This document shows positions 15,389 to 23,074 of a stretch of 42,248 bases of DNA, one piece after another. Numbering within the stretch: the first letter of the stretch is position 1; each line of letters opens with the position of its first letter. The notes under the pieces were generated by a model, which did no database searches, was not told the origin of the DNA, and saw nothing but the letters and a program-made list of their open reading frames with translations. The DNA comes from JAFARZ01 sp036490795 (lineage in GTDB: Bacteria > Actinomycetota > Actinomycetes > Streptosporangiales > Streptosporangiaceae), in the NCBI GenBank assembly GCA_036490795.1, contig DASXDG010000396.1, positions 1 through 42,248 on the forward strand. Direction: 5' to 3'. The translations under genes and the position numbers were made by a program.

Positions 15389-16147
15389 TCATTCGGAGCT
15401 GCGCCGCAGCTTGGTCACGAACTTGTACCTGTCGCCGCGGTACCACGACTGGGCCCATTCGACCGGCTCGCCGTTCACGTCGAGCGCGTGCCTGGACAGC
15501 AGCAGCAGCGGCAGGCCCGCGTCCACGCCGAGCAGGCGCGCGTCGTGCGGGTCGGCGAGCACGGTCTCGATGGTTTCCTCCGCCTCGGCGAGCTGGATGC
15601 CGTAGGCGGACGCGAGCGTCTCGTAGAGGGATGCGTGCCGCTCGAGTTCCCTGCGCAGGCCGGGGAAGCGCCTGGCGGGCAGGTGCGACGTGTCGATGGA
15701 CATCGGCTCGCCATCGGCCAGCCGGAGCCGGTGGATGCGCAGCACCCGGCCGCCCGGCCTGATGCCGAGCAGCGCTGCGAGCTGATCGTCGCTGGCCACA
15801 TAGCCAATGTCGAGGATCTTGGTGTGCGGGTGCAGGCCGTGCGCGCGCATGCCTTCGGTGTAACTGGCCAGCTCAAGGGACTGCGCGACCTTTGGTTTGG
15901 CCACGAACGTACCCTTGCCCTGCATGCGGAGCAGCCGGCCCTCGATGACCAGTTCGGCGAGGGCCTGCCTGACCGTTGTCCTGGAGGTCCCGTAGTGCCT
16001 GGCCAGCTCGCGCTCCGGCGGCACCGGACTTCCGGCATCCAGTGCTGACGTGAAATCGAGCAGCTGGCGCTTCACCTGGTAGTACTTCGGCAGCCGCACC
16101 GGTGCCAGGTCAGGGGTCTCGCCTGACGGCAGAGGAGAAACGGTCAT
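15389..16147 (-). CDS. GntR/HutC-family regulator closely resembling DasR
   Basis: The 252-residue protein has an N-terminal winged helix (PKYYQVKRQLLDF, then GTSRTTVRQALAELVIEGRL, near 40-75) and a C-terminal UTRA effector domain. Both resemble S. coelicolor DasR, the N-acetylglucosamine-responsive global regulator: GKGTFVAKPKV, SYTEGMRAHGL, LAEAEETIETVLA, LPLLLLSRHA, and WYRGDRYKFVTKLRR near the end. DasR normally stands near sugar-uptake genes, but here it is embedded between bioF (six bases upstream) and bioD (seven bases downstream), all co-directional. It may be the genomic DasR moved into this locus, or a paralogue controlling biotin genes. The effector is inferred from similarity only. 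I saw no convincing dre operator nearby. Confidence 0.85.
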   Translation of the reverse strand: MTVSPLPSGETPDLAPVRLPKYYQVKRQLLDFTSALDAGSPVPPERELARHYGTSRTTVRQALAELVIEGRLLRMQGKGTFVAKPKVAQSLELASYTEGMRAHGLHPHTKILDIGYVASDDQLAALLGIRPGGRVLRIHRLRLADGEPMSIDTSHLPARRFPGLRRELERHASLYETLASAYGIQLAEAEETIETVLADPHDARLLGVDAGLPLLLLSRHALDVNGEPVEWAQSWYRGDRYKFVTKLRRSSE

Positions 16148-16153
16148 CGCGCA

Positions 16154-17365
16154 TCATTGCCTGAATGGGAGGTGAACGTCAACTCCAACATGGTCACGCA
16201 CGCAGGCGAGTGCTCGTGCGGCTATCGCGAAATCGCCCTCGGACATCGTTGCCCTGGCGGTGAGCCGCAGGCACGCACGGCCAGCTGGCACCGATGGCGG
16301 CCGGAAACAGCCAGCCCTGACGCCTTCTCTCCGGCAGATCTCGCGCGCGGCGACGGCGGCGTGCGGGTCGCCGATGACCACCGCGAGCACCGCCGCATCT
16401 GGCGGAACGACGGTCAGCCCGAGATCGGCGGCGATCTTGGCCAGCCTGGCCGCGCTGGCCAGCGCAGCCTCGCCGCGTCGCGGTTCGGCGGCGACCACGT
16501 CCAGGGCCGCGAGCGCGGCAGCGGCCGACGGCGGGGCGAGGCCGGTGTCGAAGATGAAGCCGCGGCCGGTGTCGACAACCGTGGCCACGACCTCGGGCGC
16601 TGCCAGCACCGCACCGCCCTGGCTGGCCAGCGACTTGGACAAGGTGACCGTCCGGATCAGGTCGGGCTCAGCGGCTAGCCCGGCCCGGGCGCTGGCGCCA
16701 GCACCGCCGGGGCCGAGCACGCCCAGCGCATGCGCCTCGTCCAGTACCAGCAGCGCGCCGTGCTCGCGTGCGGCGGCGTGCAGCGCGGCGACCGGGGCCA
16801 GCGCCCCGTCGACGGAGAACACCGCGTCGCTGACGACCAGCGCCGACTCCTCGGCCCTTGCCGCCAGCAGGCCGCGGATGGCCGCCACGTCGCCGTGCGG
16901 CGCGATCGCCAGCCGGACCGACTGCGTCCTGGCCAGCCGGCAGGCGTCGATCAGCGAGGCGTGGTTGCGCTCGTCGGAGACGATGAGCACGCCTTGTGAC
17001 TGCGTGGCCAGCGCCGACGACACAGCTGTCACCACCGCCAGGTTGGCCAGGTACCCGGAGGAGAACACGAGCGCTCCCGCCGCCCCGGTGAACCTGGCGA
17101 GCCGCTCCTCGAGCTGGTCGTGCAGCGTGGTCGTCCCGGTGACCAGCCGCGAACCGGTGGCGCCGGTGCCCCATTCGGCAGCCGCGGCACTTGCCGCGGC
17201 GGCCAGGCGGGGATCCCCGCACAGCCCGAGGTAGTCGTTCGAGGCCAGGTCAAGCATGCCGCCGAAGTCCGGGCTGCGTGACCACAGAGCGCGGCGCAGA
17301 CCCGCCGCCTCCCGTGCCGTCGCCGCCGCCCGCAGCCGGTCAAGTGCCGTCCCGCTCACCTCCAC
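16154..17365 (-). CDS. bioF: 8-amino-7-oxononanoate synthase
   Basis: BioF is the PLP enzyme that condenses pimeloyl-ACP (or CoA) with L-alanine in the first ring-forming step of biotin synthesis. The protein shows LDLASNDYLGLCGDPRL near the N-terminus, TGSRLVTGTTTLHDQLEERL, DERNHASLIDACRLA, LVLDEAHALGVLGPGG and LSKSLASQGGAV, which carries the PLP lysine. The start is placed at GTG 17365; GTG 17359 is equally possible and would be leaderless behind CATTAT at 17371-17366. A longer open frame to 17416 would overlap the divergent PdtaS gene and is not favoured. It is the first gene of the bioF-GntR-bioD unit. Confidence 0.92.
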   Translation of the reverse strand: MEVSGTALDRLRAAATAREAAGLRRALWSRSPDFGGMLDLASNDYLGLCGDPRLAAAASAAAAEWGTGATGSRLVTGTTTLHDQLEERLARFTGAAGALVFSSGYLANLAVVTAVSSALATQSQGVLIVSDERNHASLIDACRLARTQSVRLAIAPHGDVAAIRGLLAARAEESALVVSDAVFSVDGALAPVAALHAAAREHGALLVLDEAHALGVLGPGGAGASARAGLAAEPDLIRTVTLSKSLASQGGAVLAAPEVVATVVDTGRGFIFDTGLAPPSAAAALAALDVVAAEPRRGEAALASAARLAKIAADLGLTVVPPDAAVLAVVIGDPHAAVAAREICRREGVRAGCFRPPSVPAGRACLRLTARATMSEGDFAIAARALACVRDHVGVDVHLPFRQ

Positions 17366-17402
17366 ATAATGCCAGTCGGACTGCCAATGCGATGATGGAG
17401 CC

Positions 17403-18890
17403 GTGCCCACCCTCAACGACCTGGCCAGGAGTCACACCAACCTGGACGACGCCGACGTGGAGTGGCTGCACTCGCTGGTCTCCGACTGGCAGCTGCTGGC
17501 CGACCTGTCGTTCGCCGACCTGATCTTGTGGGCGCCGTGCCGGGGCAGCGGCACGGGCTGGATCGCGCTGGCCCAGATGCGCCCCACCACGGGCCCCACC
17601 TCGTTCCAGGACGACGTGGTCGGCACGCTGGCCGCCACGGAAGACCAGCGGCTGCTCGACGTCGCCAGCGAGGAACGGCGCATCTGGCGGGAGAGTGACC
17701 CGGACTGGACCAGCGGTGTCCCGGTGCGCACCGAGGCGATCCCGGTGACCAGGAACGGCAACGTGATCGCCGTCATCGAGCGGTGCACGAACCTGAACTC
17801 TGCTCGCACCCCGAGCCGGCTTGAGCTCACCTACCTGCAGGGCGCTGACGACCTGGCCCGGATGGTGGCGGAGGGAACGTTCCCGTTCACCGGCGCGGAC
17901 GCCATGCTGGTCCGGTCGCCCAGGGTGGGGGATGGCCTGCTCCGCCTCGGCAAGTCGGGCAAGGTGACCTACGCCAGCCCCAACGCGCTGTCCGCGTACC
18001 GTCGCCTGGGCCTGGCGGCGGACTTGATCGGCGCCGAGCTCGGCGCGGTCACCACAGGGCTGTGCGCGACCGACGAGCCGCTGGACGAGTCGCTGATGGT
18101 GGTCGCCACCGGCCGTGCTCCCCGCGAGGCAGAGGTGGACGGAAACGGCTCGGTCGTGCACCTGCGTTCGATACCGCTGATCGTCAGCGGCGAGCGGACC
18201 GGCGCGATTGTACTGGTCCGCGATGTCACCGAGCTGCGTAGCCGCGAGCGCGAACTGCTCACCAAGGACGCCACGATCCGCGAGATCCACCACCGGGTGA
18301 AGAATAACCTGCAGACCGTCGCCGCGTTGCTCCGCCTGCAGGCCCGCCGGCTGCACGCTCCCGAGGCGAGGGACGCGCTTGAAGAAGCGGTGCGGCGGGT
18401 AGGCTCCATCGCGGTGGTTCACGAGACGCTATCCCACGCCCCCGAGGAGATCGTCGATTTTGATGACATCGCTGACCGGGTCGCGATGATGGCCGGCGAG
18501 GTTTCGGCAATCCAGACGCGGGTGGTGCCCACGATCACCGGGTCGTTCGGCATGCTGCCCGCTTCGGTCGCGACGCCGCTGGCCATGGTGCTCACCGAGC
18601 TGCTGCAGAACGCGCTTCAGCACGGCCTCGGCCAGGCAAAGAGCCCAGGTCCCGCTCTCCTTGAGGTACTCGCCTCAAGAGACTCAGAACGGCTGTCCGT
18701 GACAGTTGCCGATAATGGCGCTGGTCTCCCGGCGGGATTCGACCCCGAGGTGACCACGAGCCTTGGCCTGCAGATCGTCCGCACGCTGGTGGTCGGCGAA
18801 CTGGGCGGCAGGCTGCGGATCGCGCCGAGGGAAGGCGGCGGCACGGAAGCCGTCGTCGACCTGCCGATGCAAAGCGAGGTGTCCCCGTAA
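17403..18890 (+). CDS. pdtaS: Two-component sensor histidine kinase PdtaS
   Basis: PdtaS phosphorylates the RNA-binding ANTAR regulator PdtaR. The 495-residue soluble kinase has an N-terminal GAF-like domain (about 10-150), a PAS domain (about 175-280), a HisKA_2 dimerisation helix with the phospho-acceptor histidine in EIHHRVKNNLQTVAALLRLQ (His296/297), and a HATPase domain with the N-box ELLQNALQHG near 399-408 and DNGAGLP. There is no membrane segment, as is known for the mycobacterial enzyme. It starts at GTG 17403, divergent from bioF with 37 bp between them. It faces WhiB1 tail to tail, the same neighbour pair as Rv3220c/whiB1. The partner PdtaR is not in the window. Confidence 0.93.
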   Translation: MPTLNDLARSHTNLDDADVEWLHSLVSDWQLLADLSFADLILWAPCRGSGTGWIALAQMRPTTGPTSFQDDVVGTLAATEDQRLLDVASEERRIWRESDPDWTSGVPVRTEAIPVTRNGNVIAVIERCTNLNSARTPSRLELTYLQGADDLARMVAEGTFPFTGADAMLVRSPRVGDGLLRLGKSGKVTYASPNALSAYRRLGLAADLIGAELGAVTTGLCATDEPLDESLMVVATGRAPREAEVDGNGSVVHLRSIPLIVSGERTGAIVLVRDVTELRSRERELLTKDATIREIHHRVKNNLQTVAALLRLQARRLHAPEARDALEEAVRRVGSIAVVHETLSHAPEEIVDFDDIADRVAMMAGEVSAIQTRVVPTITGSFGMLPASVATPLAMVLTELLQNALQHGLGQAKSPGPALLEVLASRDSERLSVTVADNGAGLPAGFDPEVTTSLGLQIVRTLVVGELGGRLRIAPREGGGTEAVVDLPMQSEVSP

Positions 18891-18921
18891 ACCCCGTGCT
18901 GAGAACGCGAGAAGCCCCAGA

Positions 18922-19176
18922 TCAGGCGTGTGCGCGCGCGCGGAGGCGGATCGTGCGGCGCTTGTATGCGCGGCGCTCGTCCTCGCTCATCCCGCCCCAG
19001 ACACCGGCGTCCTGGCCTGAGTCAATGGCCCAGCGCAGGCAGTGTTCGGTGACGGAGCAACGACGGCAGACCTGTTTGGCTTCTTCTATCTGGAACAGGG
19101 CAGGACCGCTGTTCCCGATGGGGAAGAAGAGCTCTGGGTCCACCTCACGGCAGGCGGCTTCGTGACGCCAGTCCAT
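18922..19176 (-). CDS. whiB1: WhiB-family iron-sulfur regulator, WhiB1 type
   Basis: WhiB1 carries a [4Fe-4S] cluster, reacts with nitric oxide and binds the principal sigma factor. The 84-residue protein has the four cluster cysteines Cys9, Cys37, Cys40 and Cys46, the GVWGG turn at 58-62, and a basic C-terminal tail (YKRRTIRLRARAHA) for DNA contact. It has the standard WhiB1 length. ATG at 19174-19176 follows GAGGGAG at good spacing. Position next to PdtaS and a lipid kinase gene supports orthology with mycobacterial whiB1. A CRP-type site stands 60-76 bases upstream of the start codon, as expected because whiB1 is a known CRP target in M. tuberculosis. Confidence 0.95.
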   Translation of the reverse strand: MDWRHEAACREVDPELFFPIGNSGPALFQIEEAKQVCRRCSVTEHCLRWAIDSGQDAGVWGGMSEDERRAYKRRTIRLRARAHA

Positions 19177-19236
19177 GATGTCAACTCCCTCTCGCTTGCC
19201 GGTGGCGGCCGGATCAGCGTTTGTCTATCCCGAGCT

Positions 19237-19252
19237 TGTGAAGAATTTCACG
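19237..19252. promoter_or_regulatory. CRP-type operator upstream of whiB1
   Basis: TGTGAAGAATTTCACG fits TGTGA-N6-TCACA except for the last base, and the symmetry extends outwards (AGCTTGTGAA at 19233-19242 against TTCACGAGCT at 19247-19256, nine of ten paired). A possible -10 (TAGACA on the minus strand, 19227-19222) lies just downstream, so the site would overlap the -35 region. CRP control of whiB1 is established in M. tuberculosis; its operation here is inferred. Confidence 0.65.
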
Positions 19253-19657
19253 AGCTATGCCACATTCATCCTGCACTGTCCAAGTTACCCAGGACTGTCA
19301 TGATGCCTAGCAGAACCCACCCAGACCGCCCAAGCGGCAGGGGCGCGCCCCGTAGGCGTCGTACCCGTCATCTGGGCGATGACACGCGAGGCCCCCCTCG
19401 CTGAGCATCGCATCAAGCCTCTCAGCCCTGATTAAGAGGCGCAAGACCCCACGGCGCCGGCCAGCCAGAAAACGATGTCAGATCGGTCACATTTTGCTCG
19501 CGCCGCCCTCACGTCTTCCTCCCGGCCGGTTTCCAGTCGCCCTCCGTTAATTTTCTTCGGCCCCCTCGCCCCCGGCCCCGCCCCGGGCCCGCGCCCTCGC
19601 CCCCGCGCCGGTCCCGCCCCGGGCCCGCCCGGGCTTCCGGCCCCGGCTCCCCTCCCG
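19253..19657. other. Gap upstream of whiB1 without a recognised gene
   Basis: The stretch is ordinary in composition to about 19500 and then becomes a C-rich tract (about 19560-19660). Frames present are short or low-complexity, with no convincing start signals. It may hold distal whiB1 control sequence, but I see no further motif. Confidence 0.4.
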
Positions 19658-19717
19658 CCACAGCCCCCTACGGGCGCCCGCCCCGTCCGCCCCGCGCCCG
19701 CCCATAGGGGGCTGTGG
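19658..19717. repeat. Long hairpin, 19-bp arms
   Basis: The arms 19658-19676 (starting CCACAGCCCCCTACGGGCG) and 19699-19717 (ending TAGGGGGCTGTGG) are complementary at 18 of 19 positions around a 22-base C-rich loop. It is not next to any gene end; the nearest are whiB1 (start at 19176) and the lipid kinase (stop at 20156). Confidence 0.7.
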
Positions 19718-19740
19718 CGCCTCAACCCCTTTGGGTCAAG

Positions 19741-19802
19741 GGGGCTCGCGGCGCGCAGGCCCCCTCCTAATGGGGCTCGCGGCGCGCGGGCCCCCATTAG
19801 GA
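19741..19802. repeat. Direct repeat plus hairpin in the whiB1-lipid kinase gap
   Basis: GGGGCTCGCGGCGCGC occurs perfectly at 19741-19756 and 19772-19787. Overlapping it, TCCTAATGGGG (19765-19775) pairs with CCCCATTAGGA (19792-19802). The flanks hold further CCCCTTTGGGG-like palindromic bits. Function is unknown. Confidence 0.65.
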
Positions 19803-19877
19803 GCCGCGGCCCCTTTGGGGGAGACGCCGGGCGTAAAGGAACGGCGGGCCTCGGTCGGCGCAGCCAGTCGGAAGGGC

Positions 19878-19985
19878 TTTGTCACCCGTAATCTTGCTTT
19901 GTCACCCGTACTGGTGGGTAGAAGTGGCTTTTGTCCCGATATCCAGCAATGGAACGGGTGACAGAGTCGCCTAACGGGTGACAAA
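19878..19985. repeat. Symmetrical 2+2 array of the 12-mer TTTGTCACCCGT
   Basis: Two direct copies lie at 19878-19889 and 19898-19909. Two inverted copies lie at 19954-19965 (one mismatch) and 19974-19985 (exact). The spacing within each pair is 20 bp, about two helical turns, and the layout is symmetrical around 19932, where a degenerate copy (TTTTGTCCCG) is seen. This looks like a multi-site protein binding region rather than a simple hairpin. Confidence 0.75.
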
Positions 19986-20021
19986 GGGCCCCTCGACTAC
20001 ACTCGGCCACTCCGGCTTGGG

Positions 20022-20140
20022 ACGCCCAGCCCGGACCGCGACTCCGCCCAGCCCGGACCGCGACTCGGCCCAGCCGCGACTCGGCAGCCGCGACTCGGCC
20101 AAGCCGCAACTCTAGCCAGCCGCAACTCGGGCCAGCCGGC
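20022..20140. repeat. Degenerate minisatellite after the lipid kinase gene
   Basis: Units of about 14-20 bp, each ending in CGCGACTC or CGCAACTC, run head to tail and stop 16 bases before the kinase stop codon. The first two units (GCCCAGCCCGGACCGCGACTC) are nearly identical and the others are shortened. The position next to a gene 3' end matches the arrays at 549, 30268 and 33249. Confidence 0.65.
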
Positions 20141-20155
20141 CGGCGCACAAGCGCG

Positions 20156-21097
20156 TCACGCCACCGGCGGGGCGACTACGCGGAGCACTTGGGGGACGAA
20201 CTGGAACTTGACCGACTCGATTTCGCCCAGATACTCGCCGTCCACGTGGAAAGCTGTCGGGCGGACGCAGCGGATGGTGACCGCGTCGAGGCGGTGCATG
20301 GTCAGCACGTGCTTGCCGTGCGGAGCCCGGTGGCGGTTGAGCGTGCACATCATCTGGCCGATCGCGCTCAGGATGTCCCCGATCTTCAGCCTGCTCAGTG
20401 CCAGCACGTCCAAGCCGGAGCTGAAGTCCGGGTCGGGCCTGGGCAGCAGCGGGCGGCCGCGGAAGTACGTCCACGGTGCCGAATTCGTGAGCAAGATCAT
20501 GAACAGGCCGGTCATCGGCGGCTCGCCGTCCCGCTCGAGCGTCAGCGCCGGCCTGCGCCGGTCTGTGCCCGCGTAGTAGCGGCGGACGATCGTGCGGACG
20601 AACAGCGCCTGGCTCTCCCGGCGTCCGCGCGCTCGCTGGTCTTCGACATCGCGCACCACCTCGGCGTCCATGCCGAGGCCGGCGCTGAACGTGAAGTAGC
20701 GGTCGCCGGCCAAGGCGAGGCCTATGGTCCGGTATGAGCCCGAGGCCAGCAGGTCGCCTATGCGGACGATAGCGGCCGAAGGCGACGCGGGAAGCCCGAG
20801 CGCTCTGGCGAAAACGTTGCCGCCGCCGCCGGGTATCGTCGCCAGCGCCGGTATCGAGGCCGCGGACGAGCCGCGGCGGTCCATGAGGCCGTTGACCACC
20901 TCGTTGACCGCCCCGTCGCCGCCGAACACGATGACCACGTCGTGGTCCGCGGCCGCCGCCAGCTCGCGAGCGTGGCCGCGATAGCGTGTATACGCGACTT
21001 CCAGGTCGACCAGACCGGTGAGGCTGCGGGTCACGAGGTCCGCGCCGTTCTCTGACGTGCTGGTCGCCTGCGGGTTGATGATCAGCAGGCCGCGCAT
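20156..21097 (-). CDS. Diacylglycerol kinase / lipid kinase family protein
   Basis: The protein of 313 residues belongs to the DAGK catalytic family, which phosphorylates diacylglycerol, sphingosine-like or related lipids with ATP. The signature FGGDGAVNEVVNGL is near 58-71, and IPGGGGNVFARALGLP near 88-103 takes the place of the more usual GTGN-D-FAR. The C-terminal beta domain with HVDGEYLGE is intact, with no membrane segment. The start ATG 21095-21097 has no ribosome-binding site, but TAGCCT ends six bases upstream, indicating a leaderless transcript. The gene order whiB1-lipid kinase matches M. tuberculosis. The lipid substrate cannot be told from sequence. Confidence 0.88.
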   Translation of the reverse strand: MRGLLIINPQATSTSENGADLVTRSLTGLVDLEVAYTRYRGHARELAAAADHDVVIVFGGDGAVNEVVNGLMDRRGSSAASIPALATIPGGGGNVFARALGLPASPSAAIVRIGDLLASGSYRTIGLALAGDRYFTFSAGLGMDAEVVRDVEDQRARGRRESQALFVRTIVRRYYAGTDRRRPALTLERDGEPPMTGLFMILLTNSAPWTYFRGRPLLPRPDPDFSSGLDVLALSRLKIGDILSAIGQMMCTLNRHRAPHGKHVLTMHRLDAVTIRCVRPTAFHVDGEYLGEIESVKFQFVPQVLRVVAPPVA

Positions 21098-21103
21098 CAG
21101 CCC

Positions 21104-21109
21104 AGGCTA
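21104..21109 (-). promoter_or_regulatory. -10 element for a leaderless lipid kinase transcript
   Basis: On the minus strand TAGCCT ends six bases before the ATG. No Shine-Dalgarno sequence is present, so transcription probably begins at the start codon. Confidence 0.45.
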
Positions 21110-21149
21110 GCCGCCGCCTACGCTATAACCGAGCCCGGCCCCCGGCTGA

Positions 21150-21572
21150 ATGGTACGAAACCCTATGAGTGCAGACACTGCGACATCACAGGCAACACAA
21201 GCACCTGTTCCGCTGCGCCTCGCGGCGGTGGCCATGTTCGCGGAGGGGATCGGCCTGCTGGTCGCCACCGGATTCTCGGCGGCCGCCACGATCAACGGCA
21301 AGTCCTACCATGCCAACAGCGGTATCGCGCTCACGCTGCTCGCCCTCATCGCGGCGCTGGCCGCGATCGGCCTCGGCTACGGGATTACCAAGGCGGTGCC
21401 GTGGAGCCGCGCCCCGGCGTTGATTATCCAGTTCTGCGTGGCCATCGGCGGCATCACGGCGGTTCAAGGGCACCGGCTGGACTGGGGGGTTCCCGCGCTG
21501 ATCCTTGCCGCGCTGATCCTCGTCGGCCTGCTGGCCCCGGCCAGCTTCAAGGCACTGAACCGGAAGATGTAA
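21150..21572 (+). CDS. Small four-helix integral membrane protein, unknown function
   Basis: This 140-residue protein has four hydrophobic segments (about 22-46, 58-78, 87-105 and 112-131), a short polar N-terminus rich in Thr/Ala/Gln and a basic C-terminal tail (FKALNRKM). I do not recognise a family motif beyond general similarity to actinobacterial small integral membrane proteins. The start may be ATG 21150 or ATG 21165; neither has a good ribosome-binding site. It is divergent from the lipid kinase gene and ends seven bases before the sigma factor gene that faces it. Confidence 0.75.
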   Translation: MVRNPMSADTATSQATQAPVPLRLAAVAMFAEGIGLLVATGFSAAATINGKSYHANSGIALTLLALIAALAAIGLGYGITKAVPWSRAPALIIQFCVAIGGITAVQGHRLDWGVPALILAALILVGLLAPASFKALNRKM

Positions 21573-21579
21573 CCAGGGG

Positions 21580-22428
21580 TCAATCCTCCGTGGTCAGTCC
21601 CTCACGAAGCTGGGCGAGCGTGCGGGCCAGCAACCGGGACACATGCATCTGCGAGATGCCCAGTTCGGCGGCGATCTGAGACTGGGTCATGTTGCCGAAG
21701 AACCGCAGTAGCAGGATCTTCTTCTCTCGCGGCGGCAGCTGCTCGAGCAGCGGCTTCAGCGATTCCCGGTACTCGACGCCCTCGAGCGCCTCGTCGATCA
21801 TGCCGAGCGAGTCGGCGACCGCGGGCGCGTCCTCGTCGCCTGAGTCGGGCGCGTCGAGTGAAACCGTGGAGTAGGCGTTGGCCGACTCCAGGCCCTCGAG
21901 CACCTCTTCCTCGCTCATCTGCAGATGAGCGGCGAGTTCGCTGACCGTAGGCGCGCGGCCTTCCCGCTGCGCCAGCTCGGAGATGGCCTTGGTCAGGGAC
22001 AGCTTGAGTTCCTGCAGGCGACGCGGTACGCGCACCGCCCAGCCCTTGTCACGGAAGTGCCGCTTGATCTCGCCGACGATCGTCGGCGTGGCGTACGTGG
22101 AGAACTCGACGCCCCGCTCCAGGTCGAACCGGTCGATGGACTTGATCAGGCCGATCGTGGCCACCTGGGTCAGGTCGTCCAGCCATTCGCCGCGGTTGCG
22201 GAACCGGCGGGCGAGGTATTCCACCAGCGGCAGGTGCAGCTCTACCAGGTAGCCGCGGATCCTGGCCCGCTCCGGGTCGTCGGCGGGCAGCACGGCCAGC
22301 CGCTCGAACATCTCCCGCGCGCGGGCACGATCCGGCGACCCGCTGGACTCCGCCCGCAGGACGGGGGCGGCGGCCGCTGCCTCGACCTCGAACTCCTCGG
22401 TCACCTGGACCTCGAACTCGCTGCTCAC
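21580..22428 (-). CDS. RNA polymerase sigma factor, SigB/SigF/SigG subfamily
   Basis: This group 3 sigma factor of 282 residues directs stress or developmental promoters. It shows region 2 (LVEYLARRFRNRGEWLDDL, then IDRFDLERGVEFSTYATPTI), region 3 starting KGWAVRVPRRLQELK, and region 4 with the helix-turn-helix NMTQSQIAAELGISQMHVSR near 247-266. The N-terminal 30 residues are acidic and unconserved. GTG at 22426-22428 overlaps the stop of the upstream RsbW-like gene (GTGA), so the pair is co-translated, the usual layout for a sigma factor with its kinase-type anti-sigma factor. The exact orthologue (SigB, SigF or a paralogue) cannot be fixed. Confidence 0.92.
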   Translation of the reverse strand: MSSEFEVQVTEEFEVEAAAAAPVLRAESSGSPDRARAREMFERLAVLPADDPERARIRGYLVELHLPLVEYLARRFRNRGEWLDDLTQVATIGLIKSIDRFDLERGVEFSTYATPTIVGEIKRHFRDKGWAVRVPRRLQELKLSLTKAISELAQREGRAPTVSELAAHLQMSEEEVLEGLESANAYSTVSLDAPDSGDEDAPAVADSLGMIDEALEGVEYRESLKPLLEQLPPREKKILLLRFFGNMTQSQIAAELGISQMHVSRLLARTLAQLREGLTTED

Positions 22429-22913
22429 CCGGACCTCGGCGCAGACTGATCGGCACCGTGCTTTTCAAGATTGGCCCGCCGCTTGCGCAGCACGATGGAC
22501 ACCTGGTCGTCCGGGCCGAGCTGGGAATCGACCGTGCCCGCGAGCGCGGACAGGACCGTCCAGGCGAACGTGTCCTTGGCCGGCACACGGGGCTGCGCGG
22601 CGACCACCGATACGGTGATCGTCATCTGGTCGCTGTCCAGGTCGAAGCCGCATTCCAGGCTCGTGCCAGGAATCGCCTGGGCGAGCAGCATCGCGCACGC
22701 CTCGTCCACGGCGATGCGCAGGTCCTCGATCTCGTCCAAGGTGAAATCGAGGCGCGCCGCCAGGCCGGCTGTCGCCGTCCGCAGGACCGAAAGGTAAGCG
22801 CCCTCGGCGGGCATCGTCACCGTCACGTGGTCGCGGGTCATCTCACGCTCCGCTTGAGCCGCTGGATCCCTCGGGCCCGGCACGGCTGTCGTCGCGGCGG
22901 TATCTTCTGTCAC
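22425..22913 (-). CDS. RsbW-like anti-sigma factor (HATPase family)
   Basis: The 162-residue protein has a GHKL ATPase-type anti-sigma domain: a conserved L-D-E-I-E-D-L-R-I-A-V-D-E-A-C helix near 59-73 with the N-box Glu/Asp residues, then four strands and SIVLRKRR near the end. Such proteins hold SigB/SigF-type factors and are countered by RsbV-type antagonists, of which none is visible here. The N-box ends in D-E-A-C-A-M-L rather than the D-E-A-V-x-N seen in active kinases, so kinase activity is uncertain. GTG 22911-22913 follows GGAGGAGAG. The stop overlaps the sigma factor start. Confidence 0.88.
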   Translation of the reverse strand: MTEDTAATTAVPGPRDPAAQAEREMTRDHVTVTMPAEGAYLSVLRTATAGLAARLDFTLDEIEDLRIAVDEACAMLLAQAIPGTSLECGFDLDSDQMTITVSVVAAQPRVPAKDTFAWTVLSALAGTVDSQLGPDDQVSIVLRKRRANLEKHGADQSAPRSG

Positions 22914-23015
22914 TTCTCTCCTCCGGGCAGGTCCGGTGCGGGATCTGCCTGTCGCTTGAGAGCAACCTACCGCTAGCAGCGGGTAAGAGCATCGCGGCGC
23001 GCGGGCGAAACGCCA

Positions 23016-23060
23016 CGCGGGCGTTAAGCCAGTAGTGAAAACACCAGCTCAACGCCCGCG
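23016..23060 (-). terminator. Hairpin downstream of sodN
   Basis: CGCGGGCGTT (23016-23025) pairs with AACGCCCGCG (23051-23060). The stem extends to about 15 bp with two mismatches around an A/T-richer loop. It starts 15 bases after the sodN stop on the minus strand and separates sodN from the rsbW-like gene. Confidence 0.55.
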
Positions 23061-23074
23061 TAATGGCTACAGAA

